A stretch of DNA of 64,000 bases from Pseudomonas leptonychotis (GCF_004920405.1 NZ_RFLV01000004.1:1-64000); one strand, 5' to 3'. Counted from the stretch's first letter, positions 16,952 to 27,072 are shown. The notes: generated from the sequence alone by a model not told the origin. Made by a program: numbers and translations.

Positions 16952-18499
16952 ATGAGCAGCAGCGATCGCGTCATTATTTTCGATACCACCCTGCGCGACG
17001 GCGAGCAGAGCCCGGGCGCGTCCATGACCGGTGAGGAAAAGCTGCGCATCGCCAAGGCCCTGGAGCGCTTGCGCGTCGATGTGATCGAGGCGGGTTTTGC
17101 CATCGCCAGCCCGGGCGATTTCGCCGCGGTCAAGGCGATTGCTGACAGCATCAAGGACAGCACGGTGTGCAGCCTGTCGCGTGCCCTGGACGCGGATATC
17201 GACCGCGCCGCCGAAGCGCTTAAGGGCGCCAACTCCGGGCGTATCCATACCTTTATCGCCACCAGCCCGATTCACATGCAGTACAAGTTACGCATGCAGC
17301 CGGATCAGGTGGTTGAGCAGGCTGTGCATGCGATTAAGCGCGCACGCAATCTGTGCAGCGATGTCGAATTTTCCTGTGAAGACGCCGGGCGTTCGGAGCT
17401 GGATTTTCTCTGCCGTATCGTCGAAGCCGCGATCGATGCTGGCGCGCGCACCATCAATATTCCCGACACGGTTGGCTATGCGATTCCGCATGAGTACGCA
17501 GAAACCATTCGCCAACTGCTTAACCGCGTGCCCAACGCCGATAAAGCGGTGTTCTCGGTGCATTGCCACAACGACCTGGGTCTGGCCGTAGCCAATTCCT
17601 TGGCCGCGGTTGTGGCGGGTGCGCGGCAAGTGGAGTGCACCATCAACGGCCTCGGTGAGCGTGCCGGCAACGCCGCGCTGGAAGAGATCGTCATGGCGAT
17701 CAAAACCCGTGCTGACCTGCTGGGCGTGCACACGCGCATCGATACGCCGCATATCCTCAGCACCTCACGCATGGTTTCCGGCATCACCGGTTTTCCGGTG
17801 CAGCCGAACAAGGCCATTGTCGGCGCCAACGCCTTCGCCCACGAGTCGGGCATTCACCAGGATGGCGTGCTCAAGCACCGCGAAACCTACGAGATCATGT
17901 CCGCTCAGTCCGTGGGCTGGCACACCAACAAGCTGTCGTTGGGTAAGTTGAGCGGGCGTAACGCCTTCCGCTCGCGCCTGGATGAGCTGGGGATTGTGTT
18001 GGCCGGTGAAAGCGAGCTGAACGCCGCCTTTGCCCGTTTCAAGGATCTGGCCGATAAGAAGCACGAGATTTTTGACGAAGACCTGCAAGCCCTGGTCTCC
18101 GACACCCTTAGCGAAGAAGCGCCGGAGCACTTCAAGCTGGTGACTCTGGACGTAGCGAGCAAGACCGGTGAAGTGCCGCAGGCTCAGGTGGTGATCAGCG
18201 TTGATGGCGCCGAGCATAAAGCCAGCGCTCATGGTTCAGGCCCAGTGGATGCCACCTTCAAGGCCATTGAGTCGATCGCCCGTTCCGAGGTCAGCCTGCA
18301 GCTGTATTCGGTCAATGCCATTACCCAAGGCACCGATTCGCAAGGTGAAGTCACCGTGCGTCTGGAGAAGGGCGGGCGCATCGTCAATGGTAACGGCGCC
18401 GATACCGACATTCTGGTGGCCTCAGCCAAGGCCTATATCAATGCGCTGAACCTCATGCAGGCGGGGCAAAAAGCGCATCCACAGGCGGCTGACGTTTGA
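16952..18499 (+). CDS. leuA: 2-isopropylmalate synthase
   Basis: First committed enzyme of leucine synthesis, condensing acetyl-CoA with 2-oxoisovalerate. At 515 aa it is the E. coli length class. The TIM barrel shows [15 protein letters not shown] near the N-terminus and the metal-binding HCHNDLG; the C-terminal third is the LeuA allosteric/dimer domain for leucine feedback. The start ATG follows GTGAGGAAACCAGC and begins [16 protein letters not shown]; an upstream in-frame ATG at 16847 would add residues encoded partly by repeat-flanking DNA. The stop overlaps the holD TTG start as TTGA. Confidence 0.94.
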   Translation: MSSSDRVIIFDTTLRDGEQSPGASMTGEEKLRIAKALERLRVDVIEAGFAIASPGDFAAVKAIADSIKDSTVCSLSRALDADIDRAAEALKGANSGRIHTFIATSPIHMQYKLRMQPDQVVEQAVHAIKRARNLCSDVEFSCEDAGRSELDFLCRIVEAAIDAGARTINIPDTVGYAIPHEYAETIRQLLNRVPNADKAVFSVHCHNDLGLAVANSLAAVVAGARQVECTINGLGERAGNAALEEIVMAIKTRADLLGVHTRIDTPHILSTSRMVSGITGFPVQPNKAIVGANAFAHESGIHQDGVLKHRETYEIMSAQSVGWHTNKLSLGKLSGRNAFRSRLDELGIVLAGESELNAAFARFKDLADKKHEIFDEDLQALVSDTLSEEAPEHFKLVTLDVASKTGEVPQAQVVISVDGAEHKASAHGSGPVDATFKAIESIARSEVSLQLYSVNAITQGTDSQGEVTVRLEKGGRIVNGNGADTDILVASAKAYINALNLMQAGQKAHPQAADV

Positions 18500-19308
18500 T
18501 TACAGAGCTTCGTCGCCGTGCTTACCTGAGTGCCATGCAGGTGGCCAGCTGGCTGCCGCGTGTGGAATTGCCCTTTGCTGCACCCTCGCGCCCTGAACTG
18601 CTGGGAACGCTTGTCGAGCCTGAAGTCGAGGTGCCGATCCCGCTAGCCGAACAGGTGGTGGAGCAGCGAGTGGCAGAGGCCGCGCCGGCATATCAGCCGC
18701 AGGCAGTAGAAGCGCCGATTGCCCGGACAAAAATTGAAGTGCCACGCCCCACTGTGGCGGCGCGTCAGGGCATCTCCCAGGTTGCTGAAACTGAGGCGCA
18801 GGTGGTTGAGCCAAAGGTTTCTGTTGCACCGCCGCGCTTTGCCCTGCAACTGCTGCGCGCTGGCGCCTGCGCCGTGTTGGTCGAGTTGCCCACCGGTGAG
18901 CCACTGCAAGGGCGTGATCCTGCCTACCTGCTCCTCAAAGACTTGCTGCGTGCCGCCGGCCTGCCCGACAGCCCGCAACTGATTGGCGAGCCGGTGCGCT
19001 GGCCGCTGCTGGCGCGCGGGCAAATTGACCAAGGGCCCGATGCGGCGCTGGAATTTGTGCAAAGTTTTGTCGGCGCGCGGCTGGAAGAACAGGAGCCCTG
19101 CAGCTGCCTGTGGCTGGTCGGTTTGCCGGCGATTCGCTTTGCCGGTGAGGCGGATGCCGAAGCCTATAACCGCGAACTGCAGGTTGAAGGGCTGGGCGCT
19201 GCCTGGGCCTTGCCGGGCCTGGAGTTGCTGATGGATGAGCCCGAGCGTAAGCGCGAGTTGTGGCAGGCCATGCGCCGGGTGCGTCAGCGCTGGTTGGCCA
19301 ACCATTGA
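18496..19308 (+). CDS. holD: DNA polymerase III psi subunit (HolD), Pseudomonas type
   Basis: Psi links the clamp-loader to SSB through chi. The N-terminus [21 protein letters not shown] aligns by eye with the E. coli HolD opening (RRDWQLQQLGITQWSLRR), and the C-terminus [16 protein letters not shown] with RAALWQQICTYEHDFF. A Pro/Glu/Val-rich linker of about 90 residues separates the parts, making 270 aa against about 137 in E. coli. It lies directly before rimI, as holD does in E. coli. I recall that the P. aeruginosa psi subunit was identified at the equivalent locus. The TTG start overlapping the leuA stop is favoured, because the ATG at 18535 would cut off the conserved N-terminal helix. 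Confidence 0.78.
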   Translation: MITELRRRAYLSAMQVASWLPRVELPFAAPSRPELLGTLVEPEVEVPIPLAEQVVEQRVAEAAPAYQPQAVEAPIARTKIEVPRPTVAARQGISQVAETEAQVVEPKVSVAPPRFALQLLRAGACAVLVELPTGEPLQGRDPAYLLLKDLLRAAGLPDSPQLIGEPVRWPLLARGQIDQGPDAALEFVQSFVGARLEEQEPCSCLWLVGLPAIRFAGEADAEAYNRELQVEGLGAAWALPGLELLMDEPERKRELWQAMRRVRQRWLANH

Positions 19309-19364
19309 ATACATCTTTCCCGGCCTGCGGGTCGAGGTTTCCACTGCTTGCCGAGTCAACCTGA

Positions 19365-19817
19365 ATGAGTGATGCAATCAGCTTCCGCCCGATGACTGTG
19401 GCGGATATCGATACGGTGTTGAAGATCGAATACGCCGCTTTTAGTCATCCCTGGACACGCGGCATCTTTACCGACAGCCTGACCTCCTACAACTGCTGGG
19501 TGATGTTCGAAGGCGAGCAGCAGGTCGGCCATGGTGTGATCCAGATCATCATGGACGAAGCGCACCTGCTCAATATCACCGTCAAAGCTGAAAGCCAGGG
19601 CCGCGGCCTGGGGCTGAAGCTGCTCGAACACTTGATGCAGCAGGCCCAGCAGCAGGGTGCCAATGACTGTTTTCTAGAAGTGCGGGCGAGCAATCAGGGA
19701 GCGTATCGCCTGTACGAGCGCTACGGCTTTAACGAAGTCGGTAGGCGTCGTGATTACTACCCGGCCGTTGGTGGCCGTGAAGATGCCTTGGTGATGGTGT
19801 GCCCGCTGTTCGACTAG
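19365..19817 (+). CDS. rimI: Ribosomal protein S18 alanine N-acetyltransferase
   Basis: GNAT acetyltransferase (150 aa) that acetylates the N-terminal alanine of S18. The acetyl-CoA loop is QGRGLGLKLLEHL, followed by NxGAYRLYERYGF and the RRDYYP segment typical of RimI. It follows holD by 56 bases, the same order as in E. coli. Confidence 0.93.
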   Translation: MSDAISFRPMTVADIDTVLKIEYAAFSHPWTRGIFTDSLTSYNCWVMFEGEQQVGHGVIQIIMDEAHLLNITVKAESQGRGLGLKLLEHLMQQAQQQGANDCFLEVRASNQGAYRLYERYGFNEVGRRRDYYPAVGGREDALVMVCPLFD

Positions 19818-19846
19818 CGCCGCATCACCCTTGAAGTCTTGATTTT

Positions 19847-19869
19847 GTGGGAGGGGCTTTAGCCGCGAA
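19847..19869. repeat. REP-type repeat, copy 2
   Basis: GTGGGAGGGGCTTTAGCCGC followed by GAA, identical to the copy at 16813 over 22 bases. It lies in the 214-base gap between rimI and the nucleotidase gene, where no gene is seen. Confidence 0.78.
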
Positions 19870-20031
19870 TGGCGTTGAGCGGTTTAGCGTATCGTGCCCT
19901 CGCGCCAGGCGCTGACACGATTGGCTACCGCGTGCGGCGTGATCCGCCGCTGACCTGACGCAGGGCTTGTCGCATACTGAGTCGCTGCCCTGCGCGGCCG
20001 TTGTGTTCGGCCCATTGCCTAAGGATCTGTC

Positions 20032-21942
20032 ATGCGCCTGTCTGCTGCGTTGCTCGCGGTGTCTTGTCTATTTACCGCCGCTCAGGCTTCCAGCGCCGAG
20101 CGCAGCTTTACCATCCTGCACACCAACGACTGGCAATCACGTCTGCTCGGCTTTGGCCCGAACAACGAATATTCCCCGGCCACCACCGGCGATGACGACA
20201 CCGTCGGCGGTGTTGCGCGTTTGGCCACCTTGCTGGAGCAGCGCCGCGCGGCTGCTGGCGAACAACCGGTGCTGCTGCTCGACGGTGGCGATTTCAGCAT
20301 GGGTACGTTGTTTCATACCGTGACCCGCGAAACCGGTGGCGAGCTGCGTCTGATGACCGAGCTGGGTTATGACGCCGCGACCCTGGGCAACCACGAATTC
20401 GATTTTCGTCCGGCCGGCTTGGCCGCTATGATCAGCTCGGTGCACAAGATCAAGGGCGCTGCGCTGATGCCGCTGCTGTCGAGCAACCTCGGCTTCGATC
20501 CCGCGCGCAAAGAAGACGACAGCTTGCAGGCGCACTACCGGGCTGGGCGCATTGCGCCGTACAAGCTGATCGACAAGGGCGGCATCCGCTTTGGTTTGTT
20601 CGGCTTGCTCGGTAATAACGCTGTGGCGGTCAGCCCGATGATCAAGCCGGCGGTGTTTTCCGATCCGGTCGCGACCGCCCAGGCCATGGTTGCCAAGCTG
20701 CGCGAGGAGGGCGCCGAGGTGGTGATTCTGCTCTCGCACATGGGCGTGGTGCAGCAGGAGGACGGCAGCTGGCGCGGTGAGGAGGTCGAGCTGGTCGAGC
20801 AGGTGCCGGGTATCGATATCGTGGTCGGTGGCCACTCGCACACGGCGTTGGCGCAACCTGTGCTGGTTAACGGGCGTACGCCAGTGATGCAGGCCGGCTC
20901 TGAGATTCAGCACCTGGGCGAGCTGCGTATGCGCCTGCCGGCGGATGGCAAACCGCAGGTTGTCGACTACCAACTGCATCCGATCAATGACCAGATTGCC
21001 GGCAGCGTCGCCATTACCGCCCAGGTCGAGGACTTCAAACAAGTGGTCAGCGCACAGATGCTGGCGCCCAAGGGTTACACCTTCGACCAACCGCTGGCCA
21101 AGGTCGACAAGACCCTGACCCGCGCGTATGACGATCCTATTCTCGGCAACCTGGTCACCGATGCCCTACGCCAGGCCACGGGCAGCGATGTGTCGTTCAC
21201 TGGCAATGGCACCATCCGCGACAACCTGATCAAAGGTCGGCACGGCGTACAGGCCGTGTCCGATCTGTTTCGCATCGCCCCGCTGGGCATTGGCGAGCTG
21301 GATGATGCGCCGGGTTATCCGTTGATCAAGGTGTATGTCACAGGGCAGGAGTTGAAGAACCTGCTCGAGGTTCTGCTTCTGGCCTATCAGGTGCGTGAAA
21401 GCAAAAGCTATTACCCGCGCGTGTCAGGCCTGCGTTTTGCCTATAACCCCTGGCGCGTGCCGTTTGATCGGGTCAGCAGGATTGAGCTGGGCGACCCAAT
21501 CAAGGGCTACACCGCGTTGGATCTGGCGGACCCGCGCCTCTACAGCATTGGCGCCACCAGCTACGTGGGCAGCTTTACTTGGCTGGTCAGCGACTTGACC
21601 CAGGGCCTGCTCAACGTGCAGCCCAAGGATGCGGAGGGCCGGCCGCTGGCGGCGATCAAGGACGCCATCATTGATGCCGATCCGCAGCAGCCCGGCGTGC
21701 AGGAATATAAAGAGTGGCAGGGGCTGCTCGACCATATTCGCAGCCTGCCGGACTTGGACGGCGACGGTCTGGCCGATATTCCGACCCAGGGCGCGGCCGC
21801 CGAGCAGCGTATGCGGCGTGCGCCTAGCCTGCAGCCGGCTGAGCTGTACCGCTACGCGGGGCCCTTGCAGTGGGGCGTGAGCCTGGTGCTGTTGGCGGGC
21901 CTGCTGCTGATTATCTGGTTGCTGCGTCGCCGACGGGCTTGA
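20032..21942 (+). CDS. 5'-nucleotidase / UDP-sugar hydrolase family protein, membrane-anchored
   Basis: A 636-aa periplasmic metallophosphoesterase of the UshA family. It has a signal peptide (about 1-21), the two-metal motifs HTNDWQSRL, DGGDFSMGT, TLGNHEFDF, LSHMGV and GGHSHT, and then a 5'-nucleotidase C-terminal substrate domain (NGTIRDNL). A terminal hydrophobic helix (WGVSLVLLAGLLLIIWLLRR) would tether it to the inner membrane, unlike soluble UshA. The expected role is nucleotide scavenging; the exact substrate cannot be read. Confidence 0.87.
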   Translation: MRLSAALLAVSCLFTAAQASSAERSFTILHTNDWQSRLLGFGPNNEYSPATTGDDDTVGGVARLATLLEQRRAAAGEQPVLLLDGGDFSMGTLFHTVTRETGGELRLMTELGYDAATLGNHEFDFRPAGLAAMISSVHKIKGAALMPLLSSNLGFDPARKEDDSLQAHYRAGRIAPYKLIDKGGIRFGLFGLLGNNAVAVSPMIKPAVFSDPVATAQAMVAKLREEGAEVVILLSHMGVVQQEDGSWRGEEVELVEQVPGIDIVVGGHSHTALAQPVLVNGRTPVMQAGSEIQHLGELRMRLPADGKPQVVDYQLHPINDQIAGSVAITAQVEDFKQVVSAQMLAPKGYTFDQPLAKVDKTLTRAYDDPILGNLVTDALRQATGSDVSFTGNGTIRDNLIKGRHGVQAVSDLFRIAPLGIGELDDAPGYPLIKVYVTGQELKNLLEVLLLAYQVRESKSYYPRVSGLRFAYNPWRVPFDRVSRIELGDPIKGYTALDLADPRLYSIGATSYVGSFTWLVSDLTQGLLNVQPKDAEGRPLAAIKDAIIDADPQQPGVQEYKEWQGLLDHIRSLPDLDGDGLADIPTQGAAAEQRMRRAPSLQPAELYRYAGPLQWGVSLVLLAGLLLIIWLLRRRRA

Positions 21943-22029
21943 GCAGACTGCTGTGATCGAGAGCCGCGCGTGCTTGTCAAAAGCCCGTAGCGCTCCTATG
22001 GTGCGCATCGACGAACCTGGGAGCGAAGC

Positions 22030-22674
22030 ATGAGCGATCTACAACACCTCTTCGACAACAACGCGCGCTGGGCCGAGGCGATCAAGGAAGAAGATCCCGA
22101 GTTCTTCGCCAAGCTGGCCCAGCAGCAGGTGCCAGAGTACCTGTGGATCGGTTGCTCCGATGCGCGGGTGCCGGCCAACGAGATTGTTGGTCTGTTGCCG
22201 GGTGACCTGTTTGTGCACCGCAATGTCGCCAACGTGGTGCTGCACACTGATCTCAATTGCCTGTCGGTGATCCAATACGCGGTCGATGTGCTCAAGGTCA
22301 AACATATCCTGGTCACCGGCCATTACGGCTGCGGCGGCGTGCGTGCCTCGATGCAGGATGGCCAGCTCGGCCTGATCGACGGCTGGTTGCGCAGCATTCG
22401 TGATCTCTACTACGAGCACCGCGAGCACTTGGCGCAGTTTCCCAGCGAAGAAGAGCAGGTCGACCGCCTCTGCGAACTCAACGTGATTCAGCAAGTGGCC
22501 AACGTCAGCCACACCAGCATCGTGCAGAACGCTTGGCATCGTGGGCAGCCATTATCGGTGCATGGCTGTATCTACGGCATCAAGGACGGCCGCTGGAAGG
22601 ACCTCAACGTTGCCGTTAATGGTATGGAGCAATTGCCGCCGCAATACCGCCTGCGCCCGCTCGGGCAGAGCTGA
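22030..22674 (+). CDS. can: Beta-class carbonic anhydrase
   Basis: Interconverts CO2 and bicarbonate in the cytoplasm (214 aa). The zinc ligands are C42, D44, H98 and C101 (CSDAR and GHYGCGG), with the same numbering as E. coli Can. The start follows GGGAGCGAAGC. The next gene begins four bases after its stop. Confidence 0.95.
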   Translation: MSDLQHLFDNNARWAEAIKEEDPEFFAKLAQQQVPEYLWIGCSDARVPANEIVGLLPGDLFVHRNVANVVLHTDLNCLSVIQYAVDVLKVKHILVTGHYGCGGVRASMQDGQLGLIDGWLRSIRDLYYEHREHLAQFPSEEEQVDRLCELNVIQQVANVSHTSIVQNAWHRGQPLSVHGCIYGIKDGRWKDLNVAVNGMEQLPPQYRLRPLGQS

Positions 22675-22677
22675 AGC

Positions 22678-23586
22678 ATGCAGTCTTCCGTGCGTGTCGC
22701 GTTGGCCGGTCTGCTACTGGCAACGCTGTGCTGGTCCGGCAATGCCTTGGTGGCCAGGGCGTTTGCGGGTGAAATTCCGCCGTTTGCGTTGTCATTCTGG
22801 CGCTGGAGCCTGGCTCTGGTTCTGCTGCTGCCCTTCGTAGCCAAGCCTTTGTGGCGGCATCGCGCTGCACTGCGTGTTGCCGGCTGGCGTCTGTTGGCAC
22901 TCGCCGGCGTTGGCATCGCCGGCTACAACAGCCTGCTATACGCTGCCGCGCAAACTACGGCGGCAATTAATATCACCTTGGTTAACACCTGCCTGCCGCT
23001 GATGACCTTTATTGGCGCGGGCCTGCTGCTCGGCGAATGGCCTCAGCGTCGCGCCTGGTGGGGCATGGCAGTGGCCGCAGGCGGACTGCTGGTGTTGATC
23101 AGCAAAGGTAGCTGGACCAGCCTCAGTGGCCTGGCATTCAACAAGGGCGATTTGATCATGCTGCTGGCGGTGGCCGACTGGGCGCTGTATTCGCTACTGC
23201 TCAGGCGCTGGGCTGCGTATTTGCTGCCGATCCCACCGTTAGCCCTGCTTGGTGTGCTGATGCTGCTGGGCGTGCCGCTGATTCTGCCGTTCTACCTTTA
23301 CGAGCTGGCCCAGGGCGCTCACTTCAACCTGACGGCAGAGAACGTGGCCGCCATCAGTTACACCGCGATATTCGCCTCATTGCTCGCCTATCTGGCTTGG
23401 AACCATGCCATCCGAGTATTGGGCGCGTCGCGGGCAGCCCTCTCTAACTACCTGATGCCGGTATTTACCGCCGTACTGGGGTGGTTGCTGCTGGGGGAGG
23501 GCTTGCAGAGTTATCACTGGCTTGGCGCTGTGCTGATCTTTGCGGGCTTGCTGTTGGGTACGCAGACACAGGTTAAGCGCCGCTAG
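22678..23586 (+). CDS. DMT-superfamily transporter (two EamA domains)
   Basis: A 302-aa inner-membrane protein with about ten hydrophobic helices arranged as two EamA repeats. The first repeat ends near KGSWTSLSG; the second contains YTAIFASLLAYLAWNHAI and the terminal PVFTAVLGWLLLGE. Such proteins export metabolites or amino acids; the substrate is not inferable. It probably shares a transcript with the carbonic anhydrase gene. Confidence 0.88.
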   Translation: MQSSVRVALAGLLLATLCWSGNALVARAFAGEIPPFALSFWRWSLALVLLLPFVAKPLWRHRAALRVAGWRLLALAGVGIAGYNSLLYAAAQTTAAINITLVNTCLPLMTFIGAGLLLGEWPQRRAWWGMAVAAGGLLVLISKGSWTSLSGLAFNKGDLIMLLAVADWALYSLLLRRWAAYLLPIPPLALLGVLMLLGVPLILPFYLYELAQGAHFNLTAENVAAISYTAIFASLLAYLAWNHAIRVLGASRAALSNYLMPVFTAVLGWLLLGEGLQSYHWLGAVLIFAGLLLGTQTQVKRR

Positions 23587-23681
23587 ATAACCCAGCTTTG
23601 TGCTAATGCCACTGGTTAAGCAGTGTGGTTGGCAGCCCAGGCGGATCACTTTGAATCAGCGCTACGGTTGTCAGCATTGCT

Positions 23682-24350
23682 TCAAAGCGCGCACCAGGCT
23701 TTGTAGTCCTCGCTTTCAATCAGCGATTTGAGCAATGGGGAGTTTGCTGGCGGAGTAGGGCACTCCCTTCCAGGGTGTTTGCTTCGGAAGCTGGTGCGGC
23801 TACTCCATAAAATAATGGGGTTGCTTCCGTGGGCTTTCTCGGCCGAAGCCATCAGTACACCCTCTTTTACTCTCCAGACCATCAGTCCCTTCTCGAATCT
23901 TGCCCATGGGCTCTTATCCATACGTGGATAGGCGACAAGGCTTGTAGATAAGTAACCCTGTAGGTCATCAAAGCTGCTGCTCGCAAACTCGATGCGTACG
24001 TGGTTTAGCTTTCCTTTAGCAAAGAAGAAAGTGACCAGCCGAGCTTGGATGTTGTTGTAAGCGGTACTGATATGAGCGGAGCATAAATAGTCGTTATGCT
24101 TATCAATTCGCTCTCGATCACCCAGGTTGCCATAGCACTTCAGCTTGTGGCCGCGTGCCTGCATGTCGCTGATAACTGATGCCTGGTCTCGTTCTGAATA
24201 GAGATCTGGCGCTTCGACGTAGTGAGGCGCCCCAATCCGGTTATACCAGTCAGAAATGGTGTGCTTGTACTGCAGTGGGAGTCTGTCGTAGGCAGTGAGG
24301 CCTGCCGCGAATAACATGACAGCGAGCAAGACTACTTTCAGATATCTCAT
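23682..24350 (-). CDS. Hypothetical membrane-anchored protein
   Basis: A 222-aa protein I do not recognise. It has one N-terminal hydrophobic helix (residues 4-20) acting as anchor or signal, then a mostly polar domain with scattered Cys residues, including ECPTPP. Base composition is visibly more AT-rich than its neighbours, and it stands alone between the DMT gene and tRNA-Met. That fits an acquired gene, but no integrase or repeat borders were found. Confidence 0.6.
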   Translation of the reverse strand: MRYLKVVLLAVMLFAAGLTAYDRLPLQYKHTISDWYNRIGAPHYVEAPDLYSERDQASVISDMQARGHKLKCYGNLGDRERIDKHNDYLCSAHISTAYNNIQARLVTFFFAKGKLNHVRIEFASSSFDDLQGYLSTSLVAYPRMDKSPWARFEKGLMVWRVKEGVLMASAEKAHGSNPIILWSSRTSFRSKHPGRECPTPPANSPLLKSLIESEDYKAWCAL

Positions 24351-24408
24351 TTGGCTTCCATTCCCGTTGTGGGCGCGTTGTAGTCACATTGTAGTTACTC
24401 ACGCGCAC

Positions 24409-24441
24409 AAAAAAGGGCTTACCTTTCGGTAAACCCTTGTT
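24409..24441 (-). terminator. Intrinsic terminator after tRNA-Met
   Basis: Read on the minus strand, AAGGGTTTACC and GGTAAGCCCTT pair around GAAA and are followed by TTTT, six or so bases after the encoded CCA of the tRNA. Confidence 0.88.
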
Positions 24442-24446
24442 TTGTT

Positions 24447-24523
24447 TGGTGGCTACGCAGGGACTTGAACCCCGGACCCCAGCATTATGAATGCTATGCT
24501 CTAACCAGCTGAGCTACGTAGCC
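24447..24523 (-). tRNA. tRNA-Met (anticodon CAT), elongator type
   Basis: A full cloverleaf of 77 bases with encoded CCA: acceptor GGCTACG/CGTAGCC, D arm GCTC AGCTGGTTA GAGC, anticodon loop TTCATAA, T loop TTCAAGT. The sequence resembles elongator tRNA-Met rather than the initiator, which would start C-mismatch-A. A terminator follows. Confidence 0.95.
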
Positions 24524-24600
24524 GAGTGGCGCGCATTATTCGCGTCTTGGGGTTGGCTGTCAACCCTGTTGAGTGAAAATTTCTGCGCACGATCAAACGC

Positions 24601-25701
24601 TTACACGTTAAAGCGGAAATGCATGACGTCGCCGTCTTTGACGATGTATTCCTTGCCTTCCAGGCGCCATTTGCCGGCTTCCTTGGTGCCGGCTTCACCT
24701 TTGTACTGGATGAAGTCGTTGTAGGCGATCACTTCGGCGCGGATAAAGCCTTTTTCGAAGTCTGTGTGGATCACGCCAGCTGCTTGCGGGGCGGTGGCGC
24801 CGATTTTGACAGTCCAGGCGCGGACTTCTTCGACGCCAGCGGTGAAGTAAGTCTGCAGGTGAAGCATTTCATAGCCGGCACGGATTACGCGGTTTAGGCC
24901 GGGTTCTTCTAGGCCTAGGGCTTCGAGGAACATGTCCTTTTCTTCGCCGTCATCGAGTTCGGCGATTTCTGCTTCAATCTTGTTGCACACCGGCACCACG
25001 ATCGCGCCTTCTTCTTCGGCGATAGCGCGCACGACGTCGAGCAGTGGGTTGTTATCGAAACCGTCTTCGGCGACGTTGGCGATGTACATCACTGGTTTGG
25101 TGGTGAGCAGGTGGAAGCCGCGAATCACCGCTTTTTCGTCGGTGCTCATGGTTTTCATCAGGCTACGCGCGGGTTTGGCTTCGCTGAAGTGGTTGATCAG
25201 CTGTTCCAGTAAACCTTTCTGTACGACCGCTTCCTTGTCACCGCCCTTGGCGTTGCGGGTGACTTTCTGCAGCTGTTTTTCGCAGCTGTCGAGGTCGGCG
25301 AAGATCAGCTCAAGATCGATGATTTCGATGTCGCGCTTAGGGTCAACGCTGTTGGCGACGTGAATCACGTTTTCGTCTTCGAAGCAGCGCACCACGTGGG
25401 CAATGGCGTCGGTCTCGCGGATGTTAGCGAGAAATTTGTTACCCAGGCCTTCACCTTTGGATGCGCCCGCCACTAGGCCGGCGATATCGACGAATTCCAT
25501 GGTGGTGGGCAGGATGCGCTTCGGGTTGACAATGGCCGCCAGCGCGGCAAGGCGCGGGTCGGGCATCGGCACGATGCCGCTGTTCGGCTCGATGGTGCAG
25601 AACGGGAAGTTTTCTGCCGCAATACCGGATTTGGTGAGGGCGTTGAACAGGGTGGACTTGCCGACGTTGGGTAGGCCGACGATGCCGCAGTTGAATCCCA
25701 T
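24601..25701 (-). CDS. ychF: Ribosome-binding ATPase YchF
   Basis: Obg-family P-loop protein (366 aa) that binds ribosomes and prefers ATP. The Walker A is GLPNVGKST near residue 8 and a C-terminal TGS domain ends in [13 protein letters not shown], the family's usual end. It is the last gene of the prs-rplY-pth-ychF group. Confidence 0.96.
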   Translation of the reverse strand: MGFNCGIVGLPNVGKSTLFNALTKSGIAAENFPFCTIEPNSGIVPMPDPRLAALAAIVNPKRILPTTMEFVDIAGLVAGASKGEGLGNKFLANIRETDAIAHVVRCFEDENVIHVANSVDPKRDIEIIDLELIFADLDSCEKQLQKVTRNAKGGDKEAVVQKGLLEQLINHFSEAKPARSLMKTMSTDEKAVIRGFHLLTTKPVMYIANVAEDGFDNNPLLDVVRAIAEEEGAIVVPVCNKIEAEIAELDDGEEKDMFLEALGLEEPGLNRVIRAGYEMLHLQTYFTAGVEEVRAWTVKIGATAPQAAGVIHTDFEKGFIRAEVIAYNDFIQYKGEAGTKEAGKWRLEGKEYIVKDGDVMHFRFNV

Positions 25702-25733
25702 GGTGTGTCCCTCGCGCGAATGGCGGTAAAGAG

Positions 25734-26324
25734 TTAAGAGGTGGCTTTCTGGCTGTGCAGTTTGTGCATGGCTTTGCTCCAGTCGCCTGCGAGTATTTCT
25801 GGCAGGCTGCCTAGGGCGAAATCAATGCTGGTATCCAGCAGTTCCTGTTCGCTACGTGGGGCGCGGCCGAGGACGAAGTTGGAGACCATGCTGCTATGCC
25901 CGGGATGGCCAATGCCAAGCCGCAGGCGGTAAAAATTATTCTGATTGCCGAGCTGGGCGATGATGTCGCGCAGTCCGTTATGCCCGCCGTGCCCGCCACC
26001 CTGTTTGAGTTTGGCGACGCCGGGAGGCATGTCGAGTTCGTCGTGGGCCACCAGAATGGCTTCCGGTGCAATGCGGAAGAAATTCGCCAGTGCCGCTACG
26101 GCTTGGCCGCTGCGATTCATAAAGGTGGTGGGGATCAACAGACGAACATCGCGGCCTTGATGGCTGAATTTGCCAGTAAGGCCAAAATATTTTTTGTCCA
26201 GGCTCAGGTTGATGCGCTGGCTGTCAGCCAGGCGCTCAACAAAAAGGGCCCCTGCATTATGCCGGGTCTGGTCGTATTCAGGGCCAGGGTTACCCAGGCC
26301 AACGATCAGTTGTACGGCAGTCAT
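25734..26324 (-). CDS. pth: Peptidyl-tRNA hydrolase
   Basis: Releases peptides from stalled peptidyl-tRNA (196 aa). [17 protein letters not shown] holds the catalytic His (H22) and the active-site Asn; HDELDMPPG carries the active-site Asp, and [12 protein letters not shown] is the substrate loop. It lies between rplY and ychF, 32 bases before ychF. Confidence 0.96.
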   Translation of the reverse strand: MTAVQLIVGLGNPGPEYDQTRHNAGALFVERLADSQRINLSLDKKYFGLTGKFSHQGRDVRLLIPTTFMNRSGQAVAALANFFRIAPEAILVAHDELDMPPGVAKLKQGGGHGGHNGLRDIIAQLGNQNNFYRLRLGIGHPGHSSMVSNFVLGRAPRSEQELLDTSIDFALGSLPEILAGDWSKAMHKLHSQKATS

Positions 26325-26342
26325 GTTAGGAGCCCTTTCTGT

Positions 26343-26373
26343 GAAAAAGCCCAGCCATTGGCTGGGCTCTTTT
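26343..26373 (-). terminator. Intrinsic terminator between rplY and pth
   Basis: On the minus strand GAGCCCAGCC and GGCTGGGCTT pair around AAT and are followed by a T run. It would end or attenuate the rplY transcript before pth. Confidence 0.85.
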
Positions 26374-26387
26374 CCGGCGATGCACGA

Positions 26388-27008
26388 TTACTCGGCAGCG
26401 CTTTCACCTTCTGCGCTTTCTTCTTTAGCAACGCGCGAGGCGTGGATGTTAGCCACTGCCAGGTCGTTACCGTGAGCCAATGCAACCAGCTCAACGCCTT
26501 TTGGCAGTTTCAGGTCGGCCAAGTGAACGATCTGACCCACTTCAACGGCAGCCATGTCGACTTCGATGAATTCTGGCAGGTCTTTCGGCAGGCAAGAAAC
26601 TTCTACTTCAGACAGGACGTGGGAAACTTCGCCACCTTGCTGCTTAACGCCAACCGAAGTTTCCTGGTTGAGGAAGTGCAGTGGGATAAGGGCGGTCAGC
26701 TTCTGGCCCGCCACAACGCGAACGAAGTCAGCGTGCAGCACAAAGCCTTTGGCTGGATGGCGCTGCAGAGCTTTGATCAGCACGCTTTCGTTGCTGCCGG
26801 CAACGTTCAGAGTCAGCACGTGGCTGTAGGCAGCTTCGTTTTCCAGCAGCTTGGCGAAATCTTTGGCCAGCAGGCTGATCGATTCCGGGGCTTTGTCGCC
26901 GCCGTAAATTACAGCAGGAACCATCGCAACGTTACGACGCAGGCGGCGGCTCGCACCTTTCCCCAGGTCAGAACGCGCTTCAGCATTCAGAGTAAATTCA
27001 ACAGTCAT
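26388..27008 (-). CDS. rplY: 50S ribosomal protein L25 (Ctc type)
   Basis: Binds 5S rRNA in the large subunit. At 206 aa it is the long CTC form: N-terminal L25 beta-barrel ([25 protein letters not shown]) plus the C-terminal TL5 domain. The open frame extends to 27077, but the conserved start is the ATG at 27008, with GGAGAAGTGAAA upstream. The C-terminus is acidic ([12 protein letters not shown]). Confidence 0.95.
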   Translation of the reverse strand: MTVEFTLNAEARSDLGKGASRRLRRNVAMVPAVIYGGDKAPESISLLAKDFAKLLENEAAYSHVLTLNVAGSNESVLIKALQRHPAKGFVLHADFVRVVAGQKLTALIPLHFLNQETSVGVKQQGGEVSHVLSEVEVSCLPKDLPEFIEVDMAAVEVGQIVHLADLKLPKGVELVALAHGNDLAVANIHASRVAKEESAEGESAAE

Positions 27009-27025
27009 TTTCACTTCTCCAAAAT

Positions 27026-27072
27026 AACCAAACCGTCCGTTACGCTTGCGACCAGCGACGGGACGGTTGGTT
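27026..27072 (-). promoter_or_regulatory. Hairpin between prs and rplY
   Basis: Arms AACC(A)ACCGTCC and GGACGGT(T)TGGTT pair with a further inner stem and are followed on the minus strand by TATTTT. It may terminate prs or act in the rplY leader; the sequence does not decide. Confidence 0.45.

Noticed and set aside
20137..21090. 317-aa minus-strand open frame opposite the nucleotidase gene
   Set aside because: His/Gln/Arg-rich shadow translation without domains, opposite a well-supported gene.
23682..24523. Genomic island at tRNA-Met
   Set aside because: Only one odd gene is present, with no integrase and no repeated tRNA end seen on its far side.
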